From Thalassia testudinum (Eukaryota; Streptophyta; Magnoliopsida; Alismatales; Hydrocharitaceae), in assembly GCA_037157565.1 (NCBI GenBank), contig JAZHRO010000024.1, positions 16,064,501 through 16,128,500 on the forward strand: a stretch of 64,000 bases of DNA. The letters are read 5' to 3'. The notes beneath the pieces are model-generated. The model was not told the origin of the DNA and did no database searches. It saw nothing but the letters and a program-made list of their open reading frames with translations. The translations under genes were made by a program, and so were the position numbers. Position 1 is the first letter of the stretch; the number at the start of each line of letters is the position of its first letter. Of the stretch, positions 11,817 to 24,440 are shown piece after piece.

Positions 11817-12296
11817 AGCATGTCAATGGAATGTACATGGCAAAGGTTGATTGGACCACGTGGATGAAAGTTTCTAGAAAAGAAGAAGCCTTCAGGAGAA
11901 GAGTACTCTATTATCATTGGAAATTATAAATACGAGCGCAAAGCATTTGATTTAGGGACTTCTACGCAAGACTAAGAATTAAAGAGATAAGTAAAACCCC
12001 CTAATTTGTGTAATTATTGACTTGATTTGTTCAATTGCTACGATGGAATGATGATATTGAAAATAATAGTTGATTGTGATGCAATTGCGATTGAGTCTTG
12101 AACTGATCATTTTATTCTATTGATCCTATACAACATTTAAAGATTAAGAGTTGTACTTGTTAATCTGTTGTAGTAGCTCATTCTTCTCTTTATGATATAA
12201 ATCCCATAAATTAGTGCTTTGGATCTATGATGCTGAATAATTGGAGTTGTGATGTGATGACTTGAGTCCCGTCAACCAATGGAATTTGAGTCACTG
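11817..12296. other. Intergenic, nothing recognised
   Basis: AT-rich sequence without an open frame or clear repeat. Confidence 0.45.
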
Positions 12297-14639
12297 TGTG
12301 CTAACATTAGCACAAATACTCATAAGATTACAGTCACCCAACACATAATCATAAAATATAAACATAGCCAACAAACAATTCATATTGCAAAATTTAAAGT
12401 AATATAAATTGAATACTAACCAAAAGATTTACCATAGTATAAATCTAAAGAGATGCACAACGGAAATCTCCTGGTGAACTGCCAAGTACACCTGAGTACA
12501 GAAGCCAAAACACGTCAGTAAAAATTGAGTAGAGTAGAAATAACAGTAGTGTGCAAAGTAACCAAACACAAGAGAGAATGTGTACTATTAATCCATTTAT
12601 TAAGCATCTCGTTATCCAGTTCCATTTCGTCTATTGGAAGCCCAATTTATTATAGTTTACAAATTATCAATCGACGTCTCAGGATACAAGACGATTTTGT
12701 GTAACTTCCTGTAGTACAAGACTAGCATGAGCCACCCTCCTGACAGAGAGGATCGCTTATACCCATCGACTCGCTACTTTCCATCACCCTGGGGTCCTTG
12801 CGGAAAGAGGTAGGGACTATATCATATGGTGTGAACATGTACATGTGCTATATACTCTGAGTCATAGATAGCCAATGACCCACCCACCGTCGAAAAAACT
12901 ACACCAAACCTCCAGCCCTACGAATCCCCTATCCCAGTTGGCCGCTAAGCCTAACCAAAGAGTCGAAGGGAGACTAGCAACTTCCTAAACTAACCCCTGA
13001 ACCTGGTCTGAAAAGACCTAAAGCTACGACTGAAAACCTGACAAGTAACGGGGCTAAAAATCAGTTATCTATTCATTTTATTTTTCATGACATATCCGTC
13101 GTACTGATTATTTAATCATTTTTAGATAATTGTATCTTTCATTTTCATCCATTCAACCATCTTTAATAATTTTGCATTATTAATTCTAGAATTAACAATT
13201 TTTCTGAGTATCTTCCAACTTATCCATTTCCCGGAATTTCTTAATTTTTTTATCAAGATTCCAATCAATTTATTATTTAACCATCTTAATGATGCCAGTT
13301 TTACTCAAAACAGGAATTCATTTCTCACATGTGATTTTAAGATCATATTCAACAAGCTTAATTATTTTATAATTCATTTCATGAAAATTATCAAATAATT
13401 TGACATTGACCCCTTTTAATTCAGCAGTTAACAATATTACTCTAGTTATTTACATTCCAAGTCAACTTGATTTTCATCAATATATTTAATATTCCAATAC
13501 CCAGCGCAACAAGAAATACACAAACGGGTCCGATCGTAGCAAGAGGTAAGAACGTACACTAAACGGTGCAATATGCGAAGAAATTCACTATGTAGATAAA
13601 TTATACGGAAAAAGAGAGAGACTACTCTACCTAATGTCACCAAAGGGTCACGGTGACTCCAAACCATGTGCACAGGGCTTGGGGGCAGTATCCACACCTG
13701 CCTCTAAATCTGTGCATGCACTGGGGCCAGACTTGATTAGAACGGGCAAAAAATGAGGTCGAAAATGCCTAATTACATTTCTAATTTTTTAGTAATGATA
13801 AAGAACTTAAAAATGGAAATAAATTATACTAACATGTAGTATGCATCGATACGATTCCAACGATACCTTATTTGTCGAAATCCGAGGTCGAGAAGGCCTC
13901 GAACCAGTCAAAACAGTGTGAAGGGGTCCAAATTCGACGCTCAACGCGCCTGCATACGCACCATGTGTCGTGCCCATATTCGCTCTCACCTGTGCCCGCG
14001 CCACACGTCACAATCTACTCGCGCTCTCGCGCGAGTTCACGCGCTCCCACTGCACGACACGTAGCGCATCCGCCCCCCGCCGCCAAATCCAACGACGCTC
14101 GACCGCCGCCACCTCCGCGAAAATTTCGGTGGGATGTCCTGTCTTTTTCGCTATTGTGAAAAGGTCCTTGGATGAAAAAAAAATTAATTTTAAAAGGAAA
14201 TTTAGGATTTTCCTCCTCTTTTCCTCTCTTAATTAAGAGGTTTAGAGGCTAATGATGATCTAAGGTCCCAAGGGGGTTCTTTTATAGGCCTTAGGGGCTG
14301 TTGAGATTAGGATTAGTAGGGTGAAATACCTAAAATATCCTTAGGGTTGGGTCCACATTAAATTTAGGTCATTTTCAACTTATTTTGGCCATAACTTGAA
14401 CTATACAACTTGGAATCACGTGAAACAAGTGTCGTTGGAAAGTTTATGACAAAATGAATCCAATGGTACCAATATGGTACCCTTTTGATAATGTTTGACC
14501 AAGGGTTAACTCGAAATACGTATTTTTTGGTAATTTAAGGAGGTGCTGACACTAGCACTGAACCACAGCCAGATTTCCAGGTCCAAATTAACTCGAATTA
14601 CTTTGAAATGACTCAGAATCTAAAGTTTGGGATGTTACA
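12297..14639 (-). mobile_element. Diverged solo LTR related to family A
   Basis: On the minus strand the segment starts TGTAACATCCCAAAC, a common plant gypsy LTR start. It keeps the family A order of blocks: CACGTCAGTAAAAATTGAGTAG at 12513 corresponds to the CACGTCAGCGAAACGCTGAG block of family A, followed by the GC-richer middle and a TGGGGGC block near 13680. There is no internal coding region. The left boundary is approximate, and I could not find a convincing target duplication. Confidence 0.55.
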
Positions 14640-15636
14640 CGTGAAGATGGGGCTTTTTCTTCCATCATACTCCTTACTGATTATTCAATATGGTGAAAAT
14701 ATATCTTTTAATAAGATTTATGATTTAATTTACATATTAGATTTTATAAATGAATGTCAGACTTATAATTAATTCTACGAAGAATTAATTAGGTCTTTCA
14801 CCACAAAACTAAGACTTTTTTTAAGAAAAAAAATTGAATGATTAGTTATTCATAATTAATCCAACCAAATACTACCTCTTGACCATGACAAAAATGTGAC
14901 ATTTACATAATAAAATCGTAGAAGGAATTATAATAATGACATGAATTAAAAAAAAATCAATCTACACGTTGTTGGAATCACGCAAACACAGAGGAGGGAG
15001 AAATGGTTGGTGGTCTGTTAGCACCAGTTGTTCTATTCAGCCCCTTTTATAGATGTCAAATTGTACAAAATTAAAGATATAACCTCAGTCTAATTACATA
15101 TTACAAGTGAATACATTAAATGACAACACACACATTCATCTTTTCATACACATCCTCCCGTTCCATTGCCAACTTGTGGAAGAGATGCAAAGGAGGAGAA
15201 ATAAAGAAGAAAGATGATGTATGCTTCTCACGATAAAGTACTTGTTTCAATTTTGCGTGGAGAGGCAGAGGAAGAGGATGTCAAATTAAAATTTCATAGC
15301 ACCTAAAACTCCATTGACTTAACTAACACCACAAAACTTTAATATTAATGCTATAATATCGTGCTACTACTCTACATGAGTGCTATAACAAATGTCAATA
15401 TTACATATCATGCTAAAGCATTGATAATTTGATCTACAATACTATAGCATCAATGCTCTCCTTGTATTGGTACTATAGATATATGCAGTGTGGTGCTTTA
15501 TAAAACACGTAACATATGCACATAGCACATCAACAGCAGTTTGAGTGGAAAATTTGAGGTGTGCATGTGAGGGCCTTCAAAACAATAAGGAGTTCTCGGA
15601 TTCAAAAGGAGGTAATTAGTCGATCACAATGGACTT
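14640..15636. other. Intergenic, nothing recognised
   Basis: AT-rich sequence with no supported gene or repeat structure. Confidence 0.45.
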
Positions 15637-15720
15637 CTTCTTTTTTTTTTTTTTTTGAATAAAAGAATCTCTTTATTTGACTGTCGGAATTAATTTGTAC
15701 TTATCTAAAGAGACAGCAAT
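15637..15720 (-). mobile_element. Possible reverse-oriented retroposon 3' end
   Basis: A 16-base T run (15641-15656) is followed by GAATAAAAGAATCTCTTTAT. Read on the minus strand this is ATAAAGAGATTC...TTATTC followed by poly-A, a typical LINE/SINE 3' tail. Nothing upstream on that strand is recognisable, so only the tail is called. Confidence 0.35.
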
Positions 15721-17228
15721 TTTTTTGTTTATTTTACACACGGAATGATGCTTCTTTTCTTAAGGGAACAAATATATAACTCGCGAATATTTCATGGAAT
15801 AATTTCCCTGAGAAAGGAATTGTGATGACAGGGGACGAGTTTGATATCTTTGTAGTCGGCAGTATCTTAGTTAAATCTAATTACAATCGAGGCGTGGTTT
15901 ATTATTTCATAGGTGCTAAATGATTTCCCCAAAGAATCCGATTCCTATCTTTTATTCATATATATTATACTCAATCGGAATGTAAGGGTGATGGTAGTTT
16001 GTAGAAGTTCCATGAATGATCGATGCATATGATTTGGAATGTTGTGCCGAGACTTTGAATAAATCCCTTCCTCCATTCTGATTTTTGGATGCAAAAGTTT
16101 GAGCACACTATTGTAAATTCTGGCATGATATGAGACTTATTAGAGGCCTTCCTTTTTTCAGGGAATGGTTAGTTTGTTTATATTTGAAGGGATAATTAGA
16201 TTCTCCACTATCACTTACCAATCCTACTACGAGAAATTTTCAAGCTCTATTCTCCATTTATGTCTCTCAATAAATTGATTATCATTCTTAAGACTTGGAA
16301 AGCAAACTTCACGCAATGACTTGGATCTAAATTCAAGTTTAATTGAGAAAATTGTTCTTGATAATTTTTTCGATATAGGCCCAAGCAATCCATGGCAACA
16401 ACTTAAAATACTTAAAACTTTAGTTATCAAGTGGTAATTCTCACTTCTTTATATTATACTACTTAATTTCATGAGTCCTTTGTGTGAGACTATTTTTGAG
16501 GTGTTACATTTCATTAAAATATTAACCTTCAAAGAATATATGGCCAACTCCACAATAAGCAACTATGAAGATCAAATTGTTGGCCCTTGTAGAAAGAATA
16601 TCTTCTCAATGAAATCTACATATTGCTCATCACTACTCAGTTTCTTTCTAGTAATAACATCATACTAGGGATACAGCCACAAAGGTGAACAGAATTTGGA
16701 ATGTGAAATTTCCCTCAAGGTTACATATGCTTCTTTGGATGCTTGTAGTGGAATTCTTCTAGTCGATGCAGAATACTCCTTAATTAGTGATAATGTTACG
16801 ACAAATTACTTTTGTGACAATTTAGTAGAAAGAAGTGACAATTTCTTTGTTGCTTTATGCCCCTTAATACATGTAGTCTTCTTTGCATTTGGTCAGTGTA
16901 TCAAGTCTATTGATAATAGTCCTATCAAATTCGTTCTAGATAGCATGCCTTCTTTCAATGTACTTTACTTCTTCGTTGCATTCATGGAAATTTGGTACTT
17001 TAGATTCTATGCCAAATTTGAATCTCATAAATCAGCATCATAACAATTGAACCAAAACTAAAATAAATCAAACTCTACATTGCACGTGGTTGATTTCTCT
17101 TGAGGGGAGATAAAATCTCTAAGCTTTCACTACAAGGTAAGAATGACTACAAAGCTCTCTCAATCCACATGGCGATTATTTAGATTCAATGATCTAGAAA
17201 ATGAGGATATACAACCCTATCTATACAC
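15721..17228. other. Intergenic, no supported gene
   Basis: The longest open frame, 16696-17043 (+, 115 codons), has no recognisable domain. I see no promoter-like context or repeat that would support a gene. Confidence 0.45.
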
Positions 17229-17771
17229 CACTAGTAAAAAATGTGTGATTAACGATGGTTCTTAAACAATCGCTAATAGTGTTGCCAATAGCTCCTTCAG
17301 GTACTATTGTTGGAGGGGCTATTAGCGACGATTTTACAACTATTGCGAAAAGCTTATTGGCGATGATTTTCTCAAAACCATCGTAAAAAAAGAGCAAGTA
17401 TGAATCTTGCATTTCGCTCTCACGCCCTTCCTCCTTCTCAAACTAAAACTGGAGATCCATGATGTTGAGTGAGGCAAGTTAGGCCATCCTTTCTTCCACT
17501 TCACAACTGATCATTGAGACAATAATGACATGGGTAGTTCTAGAGCGAGCATCATTGGTGCACCTACATAGTATACTTGTATGTACATTTTTGGTTTATA
17601 TATTGTACACGTGTAATCATTTACTTGGTGATTATTTTATATTTACATGCTCGATGTGGATTTTTTTATTAATAAATGATTATATGGTCAATGAATGAAG
17701 GAAATGAATGAATTGGGCAATTGTATCCGTATCTATACAAGCACTTTTTATGTAGGTTTGTGAAAAATCAC

Positions 17772-17814
<43 letters not shown>

Positions 17815-18034
17815 TTTATCTTTGGCGACAGTGTATCGTTGATAACTTATTTATCATTAACGGCCATTTTGCAAAATTCATTGTCAAAAGTTTTTAGCGA
17901 TGATTCTATAACCGTTGCAAAAAACATTTGGCAACGGTTGCAAGATTGGTTGGAGGCTAGTGGGGGGAGGACTATTGACAATGGTTGCTACTAAGAACTG
18001 TCGCTAAAAAGCTTTCGCTACATTAGTTTCCGTG
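17229..18034. mobile_element. CACTA-like non-autonomous DNA transposon (candidate)
   Basis: The left end is CACTAGTAAAAAATG. Both sub-terminal regions carry repeated short motifs in opposite orientation, such as GCGACGATT, GGCGATGATTT, AACGGTTGC and GTCGCTAAAAAGC, as in En/Spm-type elements. The right end closes as TTTCCGTG, which is only a partial match to the left end, so the boundary is uncertain. No transposase is present. Confidence 0.5.
17777..17810. repeat. (TA)n microsatellite
   Basis: An uninterrupted run of TA dinucleotides inside the CACTA-like element. Confidence 0.9.
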
Positions 18035-18487
18035 ACACTTTTTGGCGAAAGATGTGGGATTTTTCGCAATGGGTTGAACTGTCTCGAAACATGCCTCTTC
18101 TTGCATGCCACATGCAATAGGATTAATGTTAACCACCCTAATGATATGTTAAGGAGGTTGATTGGTTCCTATGGAAGAATATTGATAATGTGGAAAGAAT
18201 TGTATGATCTTTTTCTAGCTATGTATAAAGATGATATTTGGTAATAATGACAACTAGGTTAAAGTTTATCTTAAGCTAAGTGTCAATTCTCTTGATTTAT
18301 AAATAAGGTACTCAACCATAAGAAGAAAAGTAAATCTTTGTTTTGATTTTTGATGTATTTATTCCCAAGTAGATTGAAATATTGATCAAATCAATAGCTA
18401 AATTAAAAGGTTATCTTGGCATATCATGGATGGCTATCCCAAGACTCGACAGAGGATATATACAAGGCATGTGAGTTCCATTTCTAC
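18035..18487. other. Intergenic, nothing recognised
   Basis: A small open frame (18032-18244, +) shows no recognisable feature. No repeat is evident. Confidence 0.4.
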
Positions 18488-19385
18488 CTTTTTTTTGTAA
18501 AAGGAAAATTTCACTCAAAAGGCCAACCAACCAAAAAGTTAGGTGCAATGCACCCTTTACAACAATATACAACCTCCCAAAGGAGAAGAAAAGGAAGTAA
18601 CAATAAAATTACATTGAGCTGACTGTGATAATTTTGCTAGCTAGAATGTCAGGGGGTAGTATGGTGCTACTATGAATGAAAGCATTCCTTCCACACCATA
18701 TATTTTAGATTGACGCAGACAATAAATACCAAAATTTACTCCTAAGGGTGCTGACCTCCTTTATCCGTTCCTAGGCATCCATGGGCGAAGGAGGGGGTCG
18801 CGAGTGTCATCCATACATATATCTAGACCATTAAGGAGTAGGAACAATGGAAGAAGAGGCGATGGGTGGACTCCTCATGATCATTGTAGAGGGGGGCACC
18901 AGGGATCAATAGTAATGCCCCAATTCCACAATTCGGTTCTAGTTACCAACTTGTTCCTTGCTACCATCCATTTGCAACAACTCGCCCTTGGAGTGTGATT
19001 GGGTCCCCAAATGTGTTTCCAAATGGCAGGGGTGGGTCCTTTAGACCTTAATACTTCCCAAACTTTGGACAAGGAGAGAGAGCCATCAAGCCTAAGGGGA
19101 CAGGACCACACTCCATTACAGAGGAAGGTTCCCATGATTCTTTCTCTCAGCTTCAAAAGCAAAGCCCATACCTTGGAGTTCGATGTTCTCCTTAAGATAG
19201 TGATGAAATCTCCATATGCATTGGTCATCCATCTCGCCGAAATAGAGTTGACCTCCATAGTGATCTTCCATGCCCACTTACAGCAAGCAATGACTTGGAG
19301 TTCCTCATAGCAACATAGCTCAAGTCCCCCCTTACGTGGGGTACGGCAGATGTCATCCCATGCCACCAGGTGGGATAAATCTCAA
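18488..19385 (-). pseudogene. 5'-truncated L1-type LINE, RT C-terminal/zf-RVT region
   Basis: On the minus strand, 19366-18881 encodes 161 residues with the pattern WDDICRTPRKGGL...W.W.........W, followed by a W..L...GPTP..WKHIWGP.H.PRA block. This is the segment after the polymerase domain of plant non-LTR retrotransposon ORF2 (zf-RVT region). After the stop, another frame continues with C-x-L......ES.H.LFF.C.YS, the zinc-binding end of the same domain, so a frameshift breaks it. The 3' end is an A run on the minus strand (plus-strand T run 18488-18496). Everything upstream of the C-terminal region is missing, as expected for a truncated, dead insertion. No target duplication was found. Confidence 0.75.
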
Positions 19386-20484
19386 GCTGATGTCGCGTCA
19401 ATTTTATTTATTTACAATTTTTACTAGTTTATTTCCAGATCGTTCACTGGGAAGTAGTTATTGATATATATCACTCTCTAAGTCCAAAAATATTCTTTTA
19501 TTTCAAAAAATGTTGATTTTATTTACAAAATAAATAAATGAATCACTGAATGAAAGAATTGAGTAATTATTTATAAAAGAATCAGTTAATATGCCTGACA
19601 ATGCCTAAAAACATATGTACACAAACAAGCATTAAAAACTATATATAATTACTCTATGTTTGTTATATACAACTACTATAAGTAATACCTAAGTATATAT
19701 ACAAAAATAGTTAATAATATCTACTATAATACTATCTATAGTAACATATATTATATATAGTAACATATATAAGCATTGGTAAAGCCTTAGCAAAATTATA
19801 TACATTACATAAGGCAAAATAGTTATCTATACTAACATATATATAAATATACAGTGACAGATCTAACTATCACTAAAGCTCTAGTTATTTATAAACATGT
19901 ATAAGAACTCAAACAACACATATACATACTATATACATATATAGATTACTGTATATGTATACATACTTATAATTATTTATTTACATTATTTATATACACC
20001 TACTTTATACTGTATACGATAAATATTATACACATACATAGGCACATACACAGGCAAACACTCAACACTTAGTTGCTCAGCGGCTTCTCCTTTCTTCCTC
20101 TTTTTTTCCTTCTTAGTTTCACAACACTCGGTTTGGTTCACTTAACAAAAATTAGATTTTTTTTTTAGTTGGTGAACCAACCTTTCGTGGGATACACAGC
20201 ACCCTCTCGGGTAAGACCACACCACTACTAAACCCGATTCTTGTTCTTTGATTGTACATTTTATCTGAATTTAGGCCCAATAACAGGCCTACATTCCTGC
20301 ACATACTTGCGCTCTCATGAGCACACACATGCACCATGCACGCCCGCAAGCACTTGTTGCACATAAATCGAGAATCGTTAGAATATGTTCATGAGAGTTT
20401 CTTTGGTGCCCAACCCTTGACAACTGAAGTGGCTATTGGACAAAATCCACTTATACCATGTCGTGCACACAACAACCCACAATA
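19386..20484. other. Very AT-rich intergenic region
   Basis: From about 19490 to 20070 the sequence is dominated by TATA/ATAC-type low complexity. From about 20080 to 20484 it is mixed, with no recognised element. A similar AT-rich island lies on the other side of the solo LTR (about 23440-24230). Confidence 0.5.
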
Positions 20485-21422
20485 TGGGATGATGAGAGCC
20501 TCATCATGAGCCCTAACTAACTCATTTTGATCCAAGAAAGAGAATCAAAGCTCCTGCATAACTTAGAAGAGGGCTTAATTGAAGGAATAAGTGTTCTGAG
20601 AAGAAAACATGAAATAAAGGGTAAAACTGCAATTTTATCATTGCAGTACATAAATGAGATTTCTCAGAGGCAAAACATAGGTCAAATGATTTGAATAATA
20701 TAAAAAGTGGGTTGGTTCAATCAAAACTGGGTTCATGTGCAATCCAGGAATTAAATGACATCTGGTAACCCTAAAACAGACCTGCTTAATTCAACAAGGT
20801 TATGTTCAAGATAAAAATCAACTAAATCCTCTAAAATTCATGGAAAAATATCCCCTAGGATTTAGAACCTTCAATTTAGCCTTTGGAACCTACTTTGACC
20901 TAGATTGGGGTCCTAACTCATCAATTGACCTAATTTAGGTTTTTGTGCAAAATATCCATTCAAACGTGGTCAAACCTAAAATACAACTTCACCATTGGAT
21001 TTCTTAGGTCAAAATTAGGTTTGTATCAAAATTTGGACCTAAGGGGAGGTCATCTTGGCTTACTTTGCAAATTAGTACACCAATTACATTTTGGTCCCTA
21101 TGTTTTGAAAGCCATTGAATAAACCCCCCTAACTTCCTCATCACTCTTACAAGAGGGTCCCTCCGCCATTAATGGGGAGAAATCCTACTCCGACGAGGAA
21201 TAGAGGGGGAATATTCCTCGATTCCTTAGAGATCTCCTAGATTTGGAAGGGAGATTCTCTGAGGAATTCCCTTCCATTTGAGTGTGGTCCTGATCTAAGA
21301 TTTGCACCCAATCTCTCGTGCAAATGCACAAGAGATTTGGGTATCTAATAGACTTCCATCTCCGGCGATGATTCCTGCGCTTGGAAGCTTGTCTTCCAAG
21401 CACAAGAGTCCCTGCCAGTGCC

Positions 21423-21430
21423 TATAAATT
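21423..21430 (+). promoter_or_regulatory. Putative TATA box of LTR B
   Basis: CCTATAAATT lies about 930 bases into the LTR. The equivalent position in the other copies also has a TATA-like sequence (36543 and 59613), which supports a conserved retrotransposon promoter. Confidence 0.5.
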
Positions 21431-22679
21431 GACCCCCAACTCCGGCCGCACCTCCTCAGCTCGACTTGGCCGGAATTCCACCTCGATTTCCTCTTCTTCT
21501 CCTCCAGCTAAGTGCTCTAACGAGCTCCGGCGAGCCCCCCTCCTCTTTCTCGTCGCTTTGCCACAATACCAGCGGCAGAGTTGTCCTCCCCATCCTCCTC
21601 CGCGTCGCGCAACACCCACACGTGCCTCCCTAGCTCCGTCGTCGCCGCCGTCTTCCTCCACTGGATGTCTTCTTCTCCGGCGACAGCAGGTACTGCCAGC
21701 CGCCCTCTTGCCCCCTTCGTCCACTTAATTAGGCTAGAACTGTTCATCTCTACCCCCTCTTTCATTTCCCTCATTCTATTTCACAAAACGCCCCTCGACC
21801 TCCACTGTCCACTGCCATCTTCCTCATCTCCGGGCACCCTCCGGTGAGACGCCTCCATCACTCCGCAACCCCACACGTCTCGCCACCCACCTCACAACCT
21901 CCGCCACACTCCACTGAACATCCTCCACTCATTCACAGACCCTCTACATCACCACAACCGCCCCCCGACGTAACCCATCAATCCGGCCACAGAGCGACCT
22001 AGGCACGCACGCCTAGGCCGCTCCGCGGCCTGCCACCTACCGCCTCACCTTCGCCGTGACACGACGAAGGTCCTCCTGTGGTCTGATAGAGCTGCAAGCT
22101 CCTTTTTGTGTCGTGCAGGGTCTAAGCTTCAGCCGCCATTAGCGACGGCTCGAGGAGGTTGCAAGCACGCTCCAGGCTAAAGGACTTCAGGATTCCAGGT
22201 CCAGCAGATTCGGGGACGTCTCGCGAAGTCAGTTGTTCCAGCAAGTGGTGCTGCGAGGCCTGCAGCTGCTACAATCGGAGGAACGATCTTCTGCGGGCAC
22301 ATGAGCAAAAGCGGTAGAACATTAGTCCCACCTCGGTAAGTCGTGAGGCGCTTGAGTAGTTTAAATTGATTTTGTGATATCGTTTGGTTGCCTCCAATAC
22401 ACTGGGGTGAGGTCCCTCCTCACCTATACATGCGCCTCGTCCGTGACTTCATCCCACAGACCTGGTGACCTGACCCCACTACCCTCCTGAGCACTCTTCG
22501 CGCACCACACCCACGCCGGTGCACCTGGACCCGGGCACGCGACCCGACCCGATTACCCGGCTCTGGGAGAGCGTGCTGAAGAGTGATATACAGCGAGAGA
22601 GAGACTCGAGTGTGGGTAGAGGGATAGGTTTTGCTCTCTTCGGTTCGTGCAGGGAAGGAGAAGGAGAAGTGAAGCTGAC

Positions 22680-23040
22680 ACTTAGTCGCAGAGGAAAAAG
22701 AGAAGGAAAGGCAAGGCAGAGGGAAAAGGAAAAGCCAAAGAGAGGAGGAACTGAAGAAGGAAGAAGAAATAAAGAAAGGGAAAGACAAGCAGAAGAAGAA
22801 GAGAAGTTGAAGCCAAGGGAAGAACCAAGGAAGGAAGAAGAAGAAGACCCGCAGAGAAAAGGAGAAAGAAACTACAGAAGAGAGGCAAGGCAGAAGATAG
22901 AGGAACAAAGAAGAAGGGAAAGAGTAGAGAAAGGAGCTGCAAAGAAGAAACAAGGAAGAAGAAGCACATGGCCAAAGAAGAACAGAGGAAAATCAGAAGT
23001 CAGAAGAAGAAGAACAAGAAGCAGACAGGAGAAAACATCT
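22680..23040 (+). repeat. Homopurine AAG-rich tract in LTR B
   Basis: About 360 bases of almost pure A/G on the plus strand. Equivalent tracts occur in every family B LTR: 37770-38080 (+) and, as pyrimidine tracts on the plus strand, 27165-27500, 34450-34860 and 45475-45710. The long lysine/arginine/glutamate-rich open frames here are by-products of composition. Confidence 0.8.
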
Positions 23041-23045
23041 TTTTA

Positions 23046-23074
23046 AGACGTCTGATCCCATGATCAGACGTCCA
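23046..23074 (+). promoter_or_regulatory. AGACGTCT inverted-repeat stem-loop near LTR B 3' end
   Basis: GACGTCTGATC and GATCAGACGTC form a perfect 11-bp inverted repeat around the 4-base spacer CCAT. Variants occur at the same place in the other family B LTRs (38090-38113, 34675-34702, 27351-27379, 45420-45448). Confidence 0.65.
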
Positions 23075-23321
23075 ATTTCTCTATTTTTGCCACAATTTAC
23101 TTTTAAACTCATGCATATATACATATTCTAAATTAAGTTTTGAGTAATTAAGTGTTCAATTACATTCTTGAGATTAGTAATAAATTCCATTTGCTCATCG
23201 TGTTCGACTTCGGATACTCAGGTTTTCGAGTAATAAATTTTTATTTGTTAACAACTCTTGGTCACCTATACTACGATGTAACTAACTGTTAAAAACACGA
23301 TCAAGCCATGTGAACATGGGA

Positions 23322-24440
23322 CTATTGTTGCGCTGCTTTAAGCGTTGGCCAACGCACGCGATTGTGCGAAATCAGAGGGTTTGGCCCTCGATTTGAGGGC
23401 CAAAATTAAGTCCAATTTTAAAATAAATTATATTTTTAAAAAAACCCTTATATAGAGATATACAATGGAATGGTTAATTTATAGAAATACATTATTTAGA
23501 TATATAATTAAATTAGTTAAAGTTTACAGTTTATACAAGATAAATCATGTGTTAATCTGTTAATTAAAGTATAAATTAGTTAATTAATTATACAATTGAC
23601 TTTGTACAGTGTTTATATATATAATAAATTAATTATTAGATATTTTTATTATATTTTAGAAACTTTATTTTAATTTATATAGATTTAAATACATGTTTAA
23701 GTTAGTTTCTCACATAAATAATTTATAAATACTATAATACAGTATAAATATGATATAAATATGTTGAAAATACTTAATATAATATAATACAAGTGTACAT
23801 TATAACTTACTTCAGTATTACATTAAATTACTAAATCATTTTATTTTAAGTTAATAAATTATCTAGTTAACTTAATAACTTAATTATTTACTGTAAATAT
23901 ATAATTAAATTAAGTTATAGGCACTATATAGTACATAATACATATATAAACATATGTATAGTATTAGGTATAAATATGTACATATAGATAGGTTTATATA
24001 ATTACTTGTTTAGTATACATTTAATTAATATAAATTAATATATAATAATACAATACGATTATATATACAATAAATGATTATAAATACTTAATTTAATATA
24101 TAGAATACATATATAAGTTAATTATATACAATTTGTGCATATTATACAATATTTACACATTTATCTTATGTTTAATTTATATATACAAATATATACATAA
24201 TATACAAGGTGTTTTTGGATATTTTTCGGGTTTTTTCTTATTTTTATAGTTTTTATAGGTTTAGGAGAGGTAGGGGATGAGAGATAAAGAGTGAGATGAG
24301 AGAGATAGCGTTGTTTTTGGTATTTTTGGTTTTTGGTTCTTTATTAGGTTCTAAGGTAGACTGAACGTCAATTAATATGTTCTACCAAGACGGGGATTCA
24401 GATTACCTTAAAACTTAGCAAGTATCTAAAAAAATACTCA
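23322..24440. other. AT-rich low-complexity island
   Basis: After a short GC-containing stretch with GCGTTGGCCAACGC, the sequence from about 23440 to 24230 is extremely AT-rich. No gene is supported. Confidence 0.6.

Larger units (their letters stand above)
20490..23316 (+). mobile_element. Solo LTR, family B
   Basis: This is a complete 2.83-kb LTR running from TGATGAGAGCCTCATCA to GTGAACA with a perfect 5-bp target duplication TGGGA (20485-20489, 23317-23321). It contains a TATA box (21423), CpG-rich transcribed sequence, a CCGGCTCTGGGAGAG block (22556), a homopurine AAG-rich tract (22680-23040) and an AGACGTCT stem-loop (23046-23074). No PBS, PPT or internal region is present, so it is a product of LTR-LTR recombination. 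Confidence 0.92.

Noticed and set aside
16696..17043. 115-codon open frame (+)
   Set aside because: Low-complexity hydrophobic translation in AT-rich DNA, with no family resemblance.
17777..17810. (TA)n run as part of a CRISPR-like or satellite array
   Set aside because: It is a simple dinucleotide microsatellite without spacers; a CRISPR array is not expected in a plant nuclear genome.
22519..23046. 175-codon open frame rich in Lys, Arg and Glu (+), and its Leu/Phe/Ser-rich counterparts on the other strand
   Set aside because: It is a by-product of the homopurine tract of the LTR. The same artefact appears at every family B LTR (for example 34423-34860 and 27060-27502) and no frame is conserved.
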